Shown: in pieces, positions 31,818 through 39,198 of the stretch
Layout of the letters: every line of letters starts with the position of its first letter
How positions within the stretch are numbered: the first letter of the stretch is position 1
Origin: Bacillota bacterium
GTDB lineage: Bacteria > Bacillota > Clostridia > Christensenellales > UMGS416
Reading direction: 5' to 3'
DNA: 39,198 nucleotides
NCBI GenBank assembly: GCA_023422005.1
Contig: JAEZSC010000046.1
Location: forward strand, 1 to 39,198
Translations under genes and position numbers: made by a program
The notes under the pieces: model-generated
What the model saw: the letters and a program-made list of their open reading frames with translations, nothing else
Database searches by the model: none
Told to the model about the DNA's origin: nothing

Positions 31818-34520
31818 ATGAGAGATTTCATCAGAAAGATATTCGGTTCCTCCAACGACCGGGAAGTCATGCGGCTTCGCAAGCAGGTGGAGACCATCAA
31901 CGCCCTGGAACCCCAGTTGCAACGCCTGAGCGACGCCGAACTGGCCGGCAAGACGGCGGAGTTCCGCCGACGGCTGGCGGCGGGGGAGACCTTGGACGCG
32001 CTGCTGCCCGAGGCTTATGCCGTGGTACGCGAGGCGGCGGTACGCATCAACGGCCAGCGGGCCTTCGATACGCAGCTTATGGGCGGCATTGTGCTGCACC
32101 AGGGGCGCATCGCCGAGATGAAGACCGGCGAAGGCAAAACGCTGACCGCTGCCATGCCCAGCTATCTGAACGCGCTGAGCGGCAATGGCGTGCACGTCGT
32201 CACCGTGAACGATTATCTGGCCAAGTACCACAGCGAATGGATGGGCAAGATCTACCGCTTCCTGGGGATGCAGGTGGGCCTGATCGTCCACGGGCTGGAC
32301 AACGACCAGCGCCGCGAGGCCTACGGCGCGGACATCACCTACGGCACCAACAACGAATACGGCTTTGATTATCTGCGTGACAACATGGTCGTCCGCAAAG
32401 AGGACATGGTGCAGCGGGGCCTCAACTTCGCCATTGTGGACGAGGTGGACAGCATCCTCATCGATGAGGCGCGCACACCGCTGATCATCTCCGGCGAAGG
32501 CGACAAGTCCACTGACATGTATATGCGGGCGGACCGCTTCGCCGCGCGGCTGGTACCAGAAGACTATGTTCTGGATGAAAAAGCCCACTCAGTCAACTTA
32601 AGCGATTCCGGCGTAAGCAAGGCTGAGCGCCACTTCGGCGTGGAAAATCTGGGTGACGCCGAGAACACCGAGCTGCAGCACCACATCAACCAGGCCCTCA
32701 AAGCCCGGGTGCTTATGAAGCGCGACAAGGACTATGTGGTGCAGGACGGGCAGGTCATCATCGTCGATGAGTTCACCGGCCGGCTGATGCTGGGCCGGCG
32801 CTATTCCGACGGCCTGCACCAGGCCATCGAGGCCAAGGAAAACGTCAAGGTGGAGCGCGAGAGCCGCACGCTTGCCACGATTACGTTCCAGAACTACTTC
32901 CGCATGTACAAAAAGCTCTCCGGCATGACCGGAACGGCCAAGACCGAAGAGGAAGAGTTCCGCGGCATCTACAACCTGGACGTCGTCGTGATCCCCACCA
33001 ATAAGCCCATGATCCGCAAGGACAACAACGACGTCATCTACCGCACCGAGCGCGGAAAGTTCAACGCCGTCGTGGATGAGGTTGTGCAGCTCTATGAGCG
33101 CGAGCAGCCCGTGCTGGTAGGCACCGTATCGGTTGAAAAATCCGAAATCCTGAGCGATATGCTGAGCAAGCGCGGCGTTCCCCACCAGGTGCTCAACGCC
33201 AAGTTCCACGAAAAAGAGGCCGAGATCGTTGCTCAGGCCGGCAAGCAGAAGACCGTGACCATCGCCACAAACATGGCCGGCCGCGGTACCGACATTCTGC
33301 TGGGCGGCAACCCGGATTTCATGGCCCGCGCCGTGCTGCGCCGCGAAGGTGTGGAAGAGCATGTCATCATGGAGGCCACCGGCCACGCCGAGACCGATGA
33401 TGAGGCGATTCTGGCGGCTCGGGCGAAGTACAATGAGTTGTTCAAGAAGTTCAGGGTCGAGACCGACGCCGCCCACGACAAAATTGTGGAACTGGGCGGC
33501 CTGCATATCATAGGCACCGAGCGACACGAGAGCCGCCGCATCGACAACCAGCTGCGCGGCCGCGCCGGCCGCCAGGGCGACCCGGGCAGCTCGCGCTTCT
33601 ATGTTTCGCTGGAAGACGACGTCATGCGCCTGTTTGGCAGCGAGCGGATACAGGGCCTGATCCAGAACATCGGCATGACCGAGGACATGCAGCTGGAGTA
33701 CGGCATGCTCAGCCGCCAGATCGAGAACGCCCAGAAGAAGATTGAGAGCCGCAACTACCAGACCCGCAAGCACGTGCTGGAGTACGACGACGTCATGAAC
33801 GTGCAGCGCGAGCTGATCTACAAGCAGCGGCGCATGGTGCTCGAAGGCGCGGACGTGCACGCCATGGTCGTGGAGATGATGAACGCGTTGGTGGACCGCA
33901 TGATGGCGACCTACACGTCCATCAGCGAAAACGCCGAGGAGTGGGACCTGAACGGCCTGATCGCCTCTGCGGAGCGCGTCTTCCTGCCGGCGGGCACGCT
34001 GCAGTTTTCCGAAGACGAGGTCTACCGGCTGGAGAAGGAATCCTTCAAGGAGCGGCTGCTGCAGGAATGCACCGACGCCTATGAGCGCAAACGCGAAGAG
34101 GTGACCGCCGCGGGCATCGACATGAACGAGATAGAACGCGCCGTGGTGCTGCGCGCCGTGGACCGCCGCTGGATGGACCACATCGACGCCATGGACCAGC
34201 TGCGCCAGGGCGTGGGCCTGCGGGCCTATGGCCAGCGCGACCCGGTCGTGGAGTATAAGTTCGAAGGCTTCGACATGTTTGAGGAGATGGTAGCCGGCAT
34301 CCAGGAAGACACGCTGACGATGCTGCTGCACATCAACGTGCAGCGTGCGCCGGAGCGCCGCAGCGTGGCCACGCCCATGCGCGAGGGCCGCGGCGGCGAA
34401 GAGAACGCCGAGCCCGCCAAGAAGGCGCCCATCAAGGTGGACAAGTCTGTGGGCCGCAACGACCCGTGCCCCTGCGGCAGCGGGAAGAAGTATAAGAACT
34501 GCCATGGCAAGGAAGCGTAG
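31818..34520 (+). CDS. secA: Preprotein translocase ATPase SecA
   Basis: Motor of the Sec secretion pathway; binds SecYEG and pushes unfolded preproteins across the membrane with ATP. The 900-residue protein has the NBD1 Walker A MKTGEGKTLT (101-110), the DEVDSILIDEARTPL Walker B region (about 212-226), the preprotein cross-linking domain, NBD2 with TNMAGRGTDI and GRAGRQGDPG, the helical scaffold, and the C-terminal zinc finger DPCPCGSGKKYKNCH that binds SecB or ribosome. Length is slightly above the 840-residue clostridial average. ATG 31818 has AAGG 7 bases upstream; an in-frame ATG at 31782 gives an unlikely basic extension. It heads a run of housekeeping genes. Confidence 0.99.
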   Translation: MRDFIRKIFGSSNDREVMRLRKQVETINALEPQLQRLSDAELAGKTAEFRRRLAAGETLDALLPEAYAVVREAAVRINGQRAFDTQLMGGIVLHQGRIAEMKTGEGKTLTAAMPSYLNALSGNGVHVVTVNDYLAKYHSEWMGKIYRFLGMQVGLIVHGLDNDQRREAYGADITYGTNNEYGFDYLRDNMVVRKEDMVQRGLNFAIVDEVDSILIDEARTPLIISGEGDKSTDMYMRADRFAARLVPEDYVLDEKAHSVNLSDSGVSKAERHFGVENLGDAENTELQHHINQALKARVLMKRDKDYVVQDGQVIIVDEFTGRLMLGRRYSDGLHQAIEAKENVKVERESRTLATITFQNYFRMYKKLSGMTGTAKTEEEEFRGIYNLDVVVIPTNKPMIRKDNNDVIYRTERGKFNAVVDEVVQLYEREQPVLVGTVSVEKSEILSDMLSKRGVPHQVLNAKFHEKEAEIVAQAGKQKTVTIATNMAGRGTDILLGGNPDFMARAVLRREGVEEHVIMEATGHAETDDEAILAARAKYNELFKKFRVETDAAHDKIVELGGLHIIGTERHESRRIDNQLRGRAGRQGDPGSSRFYVSLEDDVMRLFGSERIQGLIQNIGMTEDMQLEYGMLSRQIENAQKKIESRNYQTRKHVLEYDDVMNVQRELIYKQRRMVLEGADVHAMVVEMMNALVDRMMATYTSISENAEEWDLNGLIASAERVFLPAGTLQFSEDEVYRLEKESFKERLLQECTDAYERKREEVTAAGIDMNEIERAVVLRAVDRRWMDHIDAMDQLRQGVGLRAYGQRDPVVEYKFEGFDMFEEMVAGIQEDTLTMLLHINVQRAPERRSVATPMREGRGGEENAEPAKKAPIKVDKSVGRNDPCPCGSGKKYKNCHGKEA

Positions 34521-34563
34521 CTTTTTTCAAACTCGCTTTTCCAGCACAACATAGTTGTGAATT

Positions 34564-34608
34564 TCGCGCCTTCGGGCGCGACCAAAGGGCTTTCCGGTCG
34601 CCCTTTGG
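34564..34608 (+). terminator. Two adjacent hairpins between secA and prfB
   Basis: The first is TCGCGCC / GGCGCGA closed by a TTCG tetraloop (34564-34581); the second, starting on the next base, is a perfect 9 bp stem CCAAAGGGC / GCCCTTTGG with a nine-base loop (34582-34608). No T tract follows either. They may attenuate read-through into prfB or stabilise the secA mRNA end. The rest of 34521-34673 is the prfB leader. Confidence 0.55.
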
Positions 34609-34673
34609 AAACCTTCGGACCCAAAACCGTATAGGTGATGCATACAATTAAGTTTAGTTTAGGTGGTGATCTT

Positions 34674-35778
34674 TTGATTCAGCAATTCCAAGCCGAGCAG
34701 CGCATGAAGGAAATCGCTGCGATTTTAAAAGAGGCAGGTGACTCACTTTGACCTGGCTTCTCTAGAGAAGCAACTCGAAGAATTGCACCAGGACATGGCC
34801 TCGCCGGACTTCTGGAACGATGTGGACCGCGCCAACGACATCAACAAGCGCATCCGCACGCTGGAGGGCAAGGCAGACACATACAAGCGCCTGCAGGGCA
34901 AGGCCGAGGAGGCCGAGCTCATGCTGGAGCTGGCTTTTGAGCACAACGACGCCGAGATGCAGAACGAACTGGAAAGCGCGCTGGACGAGCTTTTGGAACA
35001 GGCGGACACGCTGCGGCTTACTACGGTTCTGCAAGGGCGCTACGACGCCAACAACGCCATTCTCTCGCTGCACGCCGGAGCCGGCGGCACCGAAAGCCAG
35101 GATTGGGTGCAGATGCTGTACCGCATGTACACCCGCTACTGCGAGCGCAAAGGCTACAGCGTGAAGGTGCTGGACTTTTTGCCCGGCGACGAGGCGGGCA
35201 TTAAGAACGTGGCCTTCCTCGTGGAGGGCGACAATGCCTACGGCTTTTTGAAGGCTGAAAAGGGCGTGCACCGGTTGGTGCGCATTTCTCCCTTTGACGC
35301 TGCCGCCCGCCGCCACACGAGCTTCGCGTCGCTGGATGTGATGCCCGAGGTGGATAGCTCCGCCGAAATCGAGATTCGCCCCGAGGACCTGCGGGTGGAC
35401 ACCTATCGTTCCTCCGGCGCCGGCGGCCAGCACGTCAACAAGACCGAGTCCGCAATCCGCATCACGCATCTGCCCACGGGCTTTGTGACGGCCTGCCAAA
35501 CCGAGCGCTCCCAGGTGCAAAACCGTGAAACCGCCATGAAGATGCTCATGAGCAAACTCGTTGAGAAGGCCGAACAGGAGCATCGTGACGAGATGGCCCG
35601 CGTGAAGGGCGAAGTCAAGAAGATCGAGTGGGGAAGCCAGATCCGTTCCTATGTGTTCTGCCCCTACACGATGGTCAAGGATCACCGCACCGGCGCGGAA
35701 ACCGGCAACGTGGACGCCGTGATGGACGGCGAGCTGGACCTTTTCATCAACGAATACCTGCGCCAGTTCAGGGAGTAG
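34674..35778 (+). CDS. prfB: Peptide chain release factor 2, with programmed +1 frameshift
   Basis: RF2 ends translation at UGA and UAA. Translation starts at TTG 34674 (AGGTGGTGA just upstream) and runs 25 codons to CTT-TGA-C at 34746-34752; the ribosome slips +1 at CTT, skips T34749, and continues with GAC at 34750 to the stop at 35778, giving 367 residues. An SD-like AGGTG lies just before the slip site, as in other prfB genes. The resulting numbering places SPF at 205-207 and GGQ at 250-252, exactly as in Escherichia coli RF2, which confirms both the start and the shift. RF2 thus controls its own level, since low RF2 favours slipping at UGA. The next gene starts 12 bases after the stop. 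Confidence 0.96.
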
Positions 35779-35790
35779 GGAGAGTATGCT

Positions 35791-36438
35791 ATGAGTAAAT
35801 GGCTGGATATATCGGTGCCCTTAAGCCCTGAGCTGCCCGCGTGGCCGGGGGATCAGCCCTTTCGCCGGGAGCGCACCAGCGTCATCGGCGTGAACAACGC
35901 CCATGCCAACGTGTCGCTGCTTTCCATGAGCAGCCACTTCGGCACCCACGTGGATGCGCCGCTGCACTTCATAGAGGGCGGCCTGAACGTGGATCAGCTG
36001 GATGTGCAAACGCTGATGGGGCCTGCCTATGTGTTGGATTTAAGCGCGCTGACCGACAACATAAAGTCCGCCGACCTGGCCGGGCGCATCCCCGAGGGGT
36101 GTGAGCGCCTGCTGGTGCGCACGCGCAATTCGCGCTATCATGGCGACGGCGTGTTCCATAAGGATTTCATCGCCTTCACCGTGGACGCCATAGAGCTTCT
36201 GTTGACCGAAGGCGTCCGCCTGCTGGGCGTCGACGCCTATTCCATCGCGCCCTTTGGCGCATCCACGCCGGTGCACCGGGCTTTTCTTGGCGCGCCAGGC
36301 GCCATCGCGCTGGAAACCATCGATTTGAGCGCCGCGGAGGAAGGCTGGTATGACCTGGCTTGCCTGCCGCTTCGTGTTGCGGGCGGCGACGGCGCGCCGG
36401 CGCGGGCGCTGATTCGCCGCCGGGAGGATCGTACATGA
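35791..36438 (+). CDS. Cyclase/kynurenine formamidase-family hydrolase
   Basis: A 215-residue metal-dependent hydrolase of the KynB/cyclase family. The zinc-binding motif SHFGTHVDAPLHF is at 48-60 (H49, H53, D55, H59), and the C-terminal ETIDLS...YDLACLPLRVAGGDGAPARA matches the KynB end pattern. KynB hydrolyses N-formylkynurenine, but other family members open different amides or lactones and no tryptophan 2,3-dioxygenase is nearby, so the substrate is open. AGTATGCTATG start with GGGAG upstream. It follows prfB by 12 bp and its stop overlaps the next start (ATGA). Confidence 0.88.
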   Translation: MSKWLDISVPLSPELPAWPGDQPFRRERTSVIGVNNAHANVSLLSMSSHFGTHVDAPLHFIEGGLNVDQLDVQTLMGPAYVLDLSALTDNIKSADLAGRIPEGCERLLVRTRNSRYHGDGVFHKDFIAFTVDAIELLLTEGVRLLGVDAYSIAPFGASTPVHRAFLGAPGAIALETIDLSAAEEGWYDLACLPLRVAGGDGAPARALIRRREDRT

Positions 36439-37166
36439 ACGGAAAGAAACTCAGCGCTTACATGTTGGGCGCGTTTATCAGCGTGGCGCTTTTCATCGTC
36501 GTCGTGTTTACAAGCTTCGAGCTCGTGGCCTTTAATGAAGGCATTTATGCCCGTGCCCAGCAGCAATATGGTCTCGACAAGATCACCGGGATCTCTCAGA
36601 GCGATCTGAAGGATGTGACGCATAAACTGCTGGAGTACTGCAAGGGCAACATCAAATCATTGAACATGCAGACAACCGTCAACGGCGAAATGCGCGAGGT
36701 GTTCGGCGAACGGGAGAAAGCGCACATGGTGGATGTTCAGAAGCTGTTTTTGGGCGGTTACGATATCCGCAACGGCGCGCTGATCGTCTTCCTGCTGCTG
36801 ACGACGGCGCTGGTCAGCGTGGCCCGCAAAGACATTTACGGTGTGCTGGCCCGCAGCTGGCTGGCCACGATCTGCGTATTGGGCGTGCTGCTGGCGGCGC
36901 TGGGCGTGTATCTCATAATGAACTTCAGTGAGGCTTTTTACCAGTTCCACCTGATGTTCTTTGACAACGACCTGTGGCTTCTGGACCCGGATACCGAAGT
37001 GCTCATACAGATGCTTCCGGAGCAGTTCTTCTTCACTCTGGTGCGTTGGATCGTCATCGTTGCGGCGTCGTTGCTGGCGCTCCTCACCGGCGTTGCGCTC
37101 TTTGTGCGCCATCGCTGCAAAAAAGCCGCGAAGCGCCTGCCTGATCCCGAACATGTGGAAAGCTGA
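36435..37166 (+). CDS. TIGR01906/DUF1461 membrane protein, Lit-like lipoprotein transacylase
   Basis: A 243-residue membrane protein with four helices (about 10-33, 112-130, 142-162 and 200-225). It carries the two histidines that mark the Lit (lipoprotein intramolecular transacylase) family: H97 in EREKAHMVDVQKLF and H172 in YQFHLMFFDNDLWLLDP, plus the following LIQMLPEQFF. Lit moves an acyl chain from the lipid part to the N-terminal cysteine of lipoproteins, giving the lyso form. To my knowledge the family is TIGR01906, but whether this chromosomal homologue has that activity is inference. ATG 36435 overlaps the cyclase stop by four bases; its own end overlaps tsaD by 14 bases. Confidence 0.82.
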   Translation: MNGKKLSAYMLGAFISVALFIVVVFTSFELVAFNEGIYARAQQQYGLDKITGISQSDLKDVTHKLLEYCKGNIKSLNMQTTVNGEMREVFGEREKAHMVDVQKLFLGGYDIRNGALIVFLLLTTALVSVARKDIYGVLARSWLATICVLGVLLAALGVYLIMNFSEAFYQFHLMFFDNDLWLLDPDTEVLIQMLPEQFFFTLVRWIVIVAASLLALLTGVALFVRHRCKKAAKRLPDPEHVES

Positions 37167-38169
37167 CGCAACCATACTGGCCATAGAGACCTCCTGCGAC
37201 GAGACGGCGGCGGCGGTGGTGCACGCCGGGCGGCAGGCGCTGTCCGACGTCGTGGCCACGCAGATCGACATCCACGCCCTCTATGGCGGCGTGGTGCCGG
37301 AGATCGCCTCGCGACAGCACGTGCAGGCCATCAGCACCGTGGCGGCGCAGGCCTTGGAACAGAGCGGCCTTGCGCTCAAGGATATCGACGCCATCGCCGT
37401 GACCCACGGGCCTGGCCTGGTGGGCGCGCTGCTGGTGGGCGTCAGCTTCGCAAAGGCCCTGGCCTGGGCGGCGGGCAAGCCGCTGGTCGCCGTGAACCAC
37501 ATCGAGGCCCACATCGCGGCCAACTATGTGGGGACGGATCTGCAGCCGCCCTTCCTGTGCCTGGTCGTCAGCGGCGGCCACACGGAGCTGCTGCACGTGA
37601 CCGGTTACGGCCATGCCCACTTTCTGGGCGGCACGCTGGACGACGCCGCCGGCGAGGCCTTCGACAAGACCGCCCGCGTGCTGGGGCTGGGCTATCCCGG
37701 TGGCAAGAAGATCGACGAGCTGGCCGCAAACGGCAACCGCGACGCTTACGCGTTCCCGCGGGCCATGATCAAGGACGACAATTACGATTTCAGCTTCAGC
37801 GGCATGAAGACCGCTGTGCTGCAGCACTGCGCCCGCCATGGTGCGTCCAACGCCGCCGACATGGCGGCCAGCATACAGGGCGCCATCGTGGATGTGTTGG
37901 TGGAAAAGACCATGCGCGCCGCCCGCGCCCTGGCCGTGCACACCGTGGCCATGGCCGGAGGCGTTTCGGCCAACAGCGGCCTGCGTGCTGCCATGGAGGC
38001 TGCCTGTGCTCGCGAGGGGCTGGCGCTGCATGTACCGCCGCCGCGGCTGTGCACCGACAATGCGGTCATGGTGGCCGCTGCAGCATGGTTCCAGGCGCAG
38101 CGGGGCGAGTTTGCCGGTCTCACACTCAACGCCGACCCCGGCTTGGAGTTGGCCATGGAATCGTGTTAA
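37153..38169 (+). CDS. tsaD: tRNA N6-threonylcarbamoyladenosine transferase TsaD
   Basis: Catalytic subunit that attaches the threonylcarbamoyl group to A37 of ANN-decoding tRNAs, working with TsaB and TsaE. The 338-residue ASKHA-fold protein has LAIETSCDETAAAVV (9-23), the metal-binding HxxxH NHIEAH (H116, H120), SGGHTELLHV and the C-terminal CTDNAVMVA. ATG 37153 gives the normal length; upstream codons in frame overlap the Lit-like gene. The 14-base overlap with that gene suggests coupling. tsaB and tsaE are not in the window. Confidence 0.97.
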   Translation: MWKADATILAIETSCDETAAAVVHAGRQALSDVVATQIDIHALYGGVVPEIASRQHVQAISTVAAQALEQSGLALKDIDAIAVTHGPGLVGALLVGVSFAKALAWAAGKPLVAVNHIEAHIAANYVGTDLQPPFLCLVVSGGHTELLHVTGYGHAHFLGGTLDDAAGEAFDKTARVLGLGYPGGKKIDELAANGNRDAYAFPRAMIKDDNYDFSFSGMKTAVLQHCARHGASNAADMAASIQGAIVDVLVEKTMRAARALAVHTVAMAGGVSANSGLRAAMEAACAREGLALHVPPPRLCTDNAVMVAAAAWFQAQRGEFAGLTLNADPGLELAMESC

Positions 38170-38288
38170 CCGACGATGGCATGATTTGACAACATGAATT
38201 TCACCAACCTGACATATCGTAGGATGTGTGCGGCGCAGGCGCGCAAAACCTTGCGCCGCGGCAATCCAAAGCTCTGCGGAGGCGCCCT

Positions 38289-38981
38289 GTGAAACGCATT
38301 CTCGCCTGGCTGATCGTAACCGTGCTGGCCCTAAGCGGCTGCGGCGCGGCAGAGTCCGCCGTAAAGGCGAACACCAATACCGAACTGGAAAACGGCATCA
38401 AGAGCCTGCGCATCGCCATCGACCCCGGTCATGGCGGCATAGATCGCGGCGCGTCCGGCACGAAGACCGGTGTGCATGAAGATGAATTGAACCTGGCCAT
38501 CTCTCAACTGCTGGCCAAGAAGTTTATGCTGGCCGGCGCGGATGTGCTGCTGACCCGCACCACCGCCGATGTCGTATACGATGAAAAGGGCGATACGCTC
38601 AAGCGCCGCGACATGAACCACCGCTCCAAGGTGATACAGGAGCAGGATCCCCATGTCATGGTCAGCATCCACATGAACATGTATCCTAATTCCAAGTACA
38701 AAGGCGCACAGACCTTCTATGACAAGGGCAGCGAGGAGGGCCGCAAGCTGGCCCAGAGCATACAGCAGGCGCTGCGCGACGGCCTGCCCGGCGACAACAA
38801 GCGGGACATCAAGGTGGGCGACTACTTCGTGCTCAAGATCACCGAGCAGCCCTCGGCACTGGTGGAGTGCGGTTTTCTCTCCAACGCAGAGGAGGAGAAG
38901 AACCTGAGCAACCCGGATTATCAGCAGAAGGTTGCCGACTGCATTTTCAAGGGAATCTGCTCTTATTTGGGCGTGCAGTAA
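38289..38981 (+). CDS. CwlD-like N-acetylmuramoyl-L-alanine amidase, lipoprotein-type
   Basis: Cleaves the amide between muramic acid and L-alanine in peptidoglycan. The 230-residue protein is an amidase_3 enzyme with zinc ligands H48 (IDPGHGG), E64 (HEDELNL), H128 (VSIHMN) and the catalytic E193 (ALVECGFLSN). The layout and GAQTFY segment (139-144) match CwlD, which makes the muramic delta-lactam of spore cortex; this points to a spore-former but is not proof. GTG 38289 with CGGAGG six bases upstream is the start; it gives a signal peptide ending in LSGC (Cys18), so the enzyme is probably a lipoprotein, unlike classical CwlD. It lies 119 bp after tsaD. Confidence 0.88.
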   Translation: MKRILAWLIVTVLALSGCGAAESAVKANTNTELENGIKSLRIAIDPGHGGIDRGASGTKTGVHEDELNLAISQLLAKKFMLAGADVLLTRTTADVVYDEKGDTLKRRDMNHRSKVIQEQDPHVMVSIHMNMYPNSKYKGAQTFYDKGSEEGRKLAQSIQQALRDGLPGDNKRDIKVGDYFVLKITEQPSALVECGFLSNAEEEKNLSNPDYQQKVADCIFKGICSYLGVQ

Positions 38982-38998
38982 CGGGACATGGAGTGATT

Positions 38999-39044
38999 AC
39001 ACCCCCAGTTATATGGTATAATGCCATATTAACCTTGGGGGTGT
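38999..39044 (+). promoter_or_regulatory. Promoter inside a nested inverted repeat
   Basis: A perfect 9 bp inverted repeat (ACACCCCCA, 38999-39007 / TGGGGGTGT, 39036-39044) encloses a second one (ATATGG, 39011-39016 / CCATAT, 39024-39029) which surrounds the -10 hexamer TATAAT (39017-39022). The layout suggests an operator over the promoter of the flavoprotein gene; the same DNA could also form a hairpin behind the amidase gene. No good -35 is visible. Confidence 0.5.
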
Positions 39045-39050
39045 TTGTGT

Positions 39051-39198
39051 ATGATAGCGATCCTTTGGGCTAGCCCCAACGACAACGGGCTGACGGCGGC
39101 GTGCGTGGAGGCGGCCAAGACCGGCGTGGCGCAGGCCGGCTTTACCTTTGAAGCCTATAAGCTGACCGAGCTGGGCCTGCGGGCCTGCCAGCAGTGCG
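39051..39198 (+). CDS. Flavodoxin-fold FMN reductase-family protein, N-terminal part (3' end outside window)
   Basis: The visible 49 residues begin with a first beta strand and phosphate-binding loop, MIAILWASPNDNGLTA, then a helix and a second strand leading to LGLRACQQC. This is the pattern of NADPH-dependent FMN reductase/iron-sulphur flavoprotein families, in which the Cys-x-x-Cys after the second strand may bind a cluster. GGGGGT lies 8 bases before ATG 39051. The remaining sequence is outside the window, so the exact family is open. Confidence 0.75.
   Translation, partial: MIAILWASPNDNGLTAACVEAAKTGVAQAGFTFEAYKLTELGLRACQQC

Noticed and set aside
32598..34505. Long open frame (635 codons) on the minus strand opposite secA
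   Set aside because: Antisense to the well-matched secA; its low-complexity His/Ala/Val-rich product is typical of a shadow frame.
34738..34740. GTG 34738 as the start of prfB
   Set aside because: It lacks a usable ribosome binding site at the right place and the CTT-TGA-C shift site with an upstream TTG-started frame explains the N-terminus better.
38186..38191. TTGACA after tsaD as the -35 of a promoter for the amidase gene
   Set aside because: No acceptable -10 hexamer lies 15-19 bp downstream.
1..39198. CRISPR arrays, insertion sequences, tRNA or rRNA genes, phage attachment sites
   Set aside because: No regularly spaced repeats, transposase motifs, cloverleaf-like sequence or terminal duplications were seen in the intergenic regions.

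Overview
The window looks like chromosomal DNA of a fairly GC-rich, low-branching Bacillota (Clostridia-type) bacterium. The reasons are the gene families and signals: strong AGGAGG-type ribosome binding sites, a YesMN-type two-component system beside LplB/LplC-type ABC permeases, a CwlD-like cell-wall amidase, a CotH-type spore/surface kinase with a VTC-domain protein and a DUF4956 protein, a Lit/TIGR01906 membrane protein, and RF2 with a programmed frameshift. No tRNA, rRNA, CRISPR array, transposase or phage gene was seen. The exact genus cannot be named from the sequence.

Layout. 1-449: the end of a CorA-type metal transporter with its terminator. 616-1415: the rplU-rpmA (L21-L27) unit with a consensus promoter, a structured leader and a terminator; prp/ysxB is absent and L27 has no N-terminal extension. 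1431-5586: three base-repair genes (an OGG1-type glycosylase, an Fpg/Nei-type glycosylase and an overlapping alkyltransferase-domain protein) mixed with an AIM24-family protein, a P-loop protein and a membrane-anchored protein. 5654-7636: a small hypothetical gene, a four-helix DMT/EamA-like membrane protein, and a lipoprotein built of four related units.

7651-24821 is an accessory block that is visibly AT-richer at its left end. It holds a nucleoside phosphorylase, then a divergently arranged carbohydrate-utilisation locus: response regulator and sensor kinase on the minus strand; on the plus strand two ABC permeases (the second frameshifted), a solute-binding lipoprotein, a cytoplasmic glycoside hydrolase-like protein, a DegT-family aminotransferase, a xylose-isomerase-like TIM-barrel protein, a 553-residue protein with an unusual two-part layout, an amidohydrolase, an ApnO/PGDH_C-like dehydrogenase, a 529 bp stretch with no intact gene, and a Gfo/Idh/MocA dehydrogenase. 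The enzyme set partly matches a D-apiose-like branch (glycosidase, sugar dehydrogenase, lactonase, oxidoisomerase, decarboxylase), but the aminotransferase and the 553-residue protein do not fit a described route, so this is the best candidate here for an undescribed pathway.

24900-26153 is a glutamate-type dehydrogenase. 26272-30891 (minus strand) is a three-gene unit of a CotH protein with three lamin-tail domains, a VTC-domain protein and a DUF4956 membrane protein, preceded by a NUDIX hydrolase (30971-31603). 31743-38981 is a housekeeping run on the plus strand: secA, prfB, a cyclase-family hydrolase, a Lit-like membrane protein, tsaD and a CwlD-like amidase; the middle genes are spaced by 13 bp or overlap. 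The window ends inside a flavodoxin-fold reductase whose promoter lies within a nested inverted repeat.
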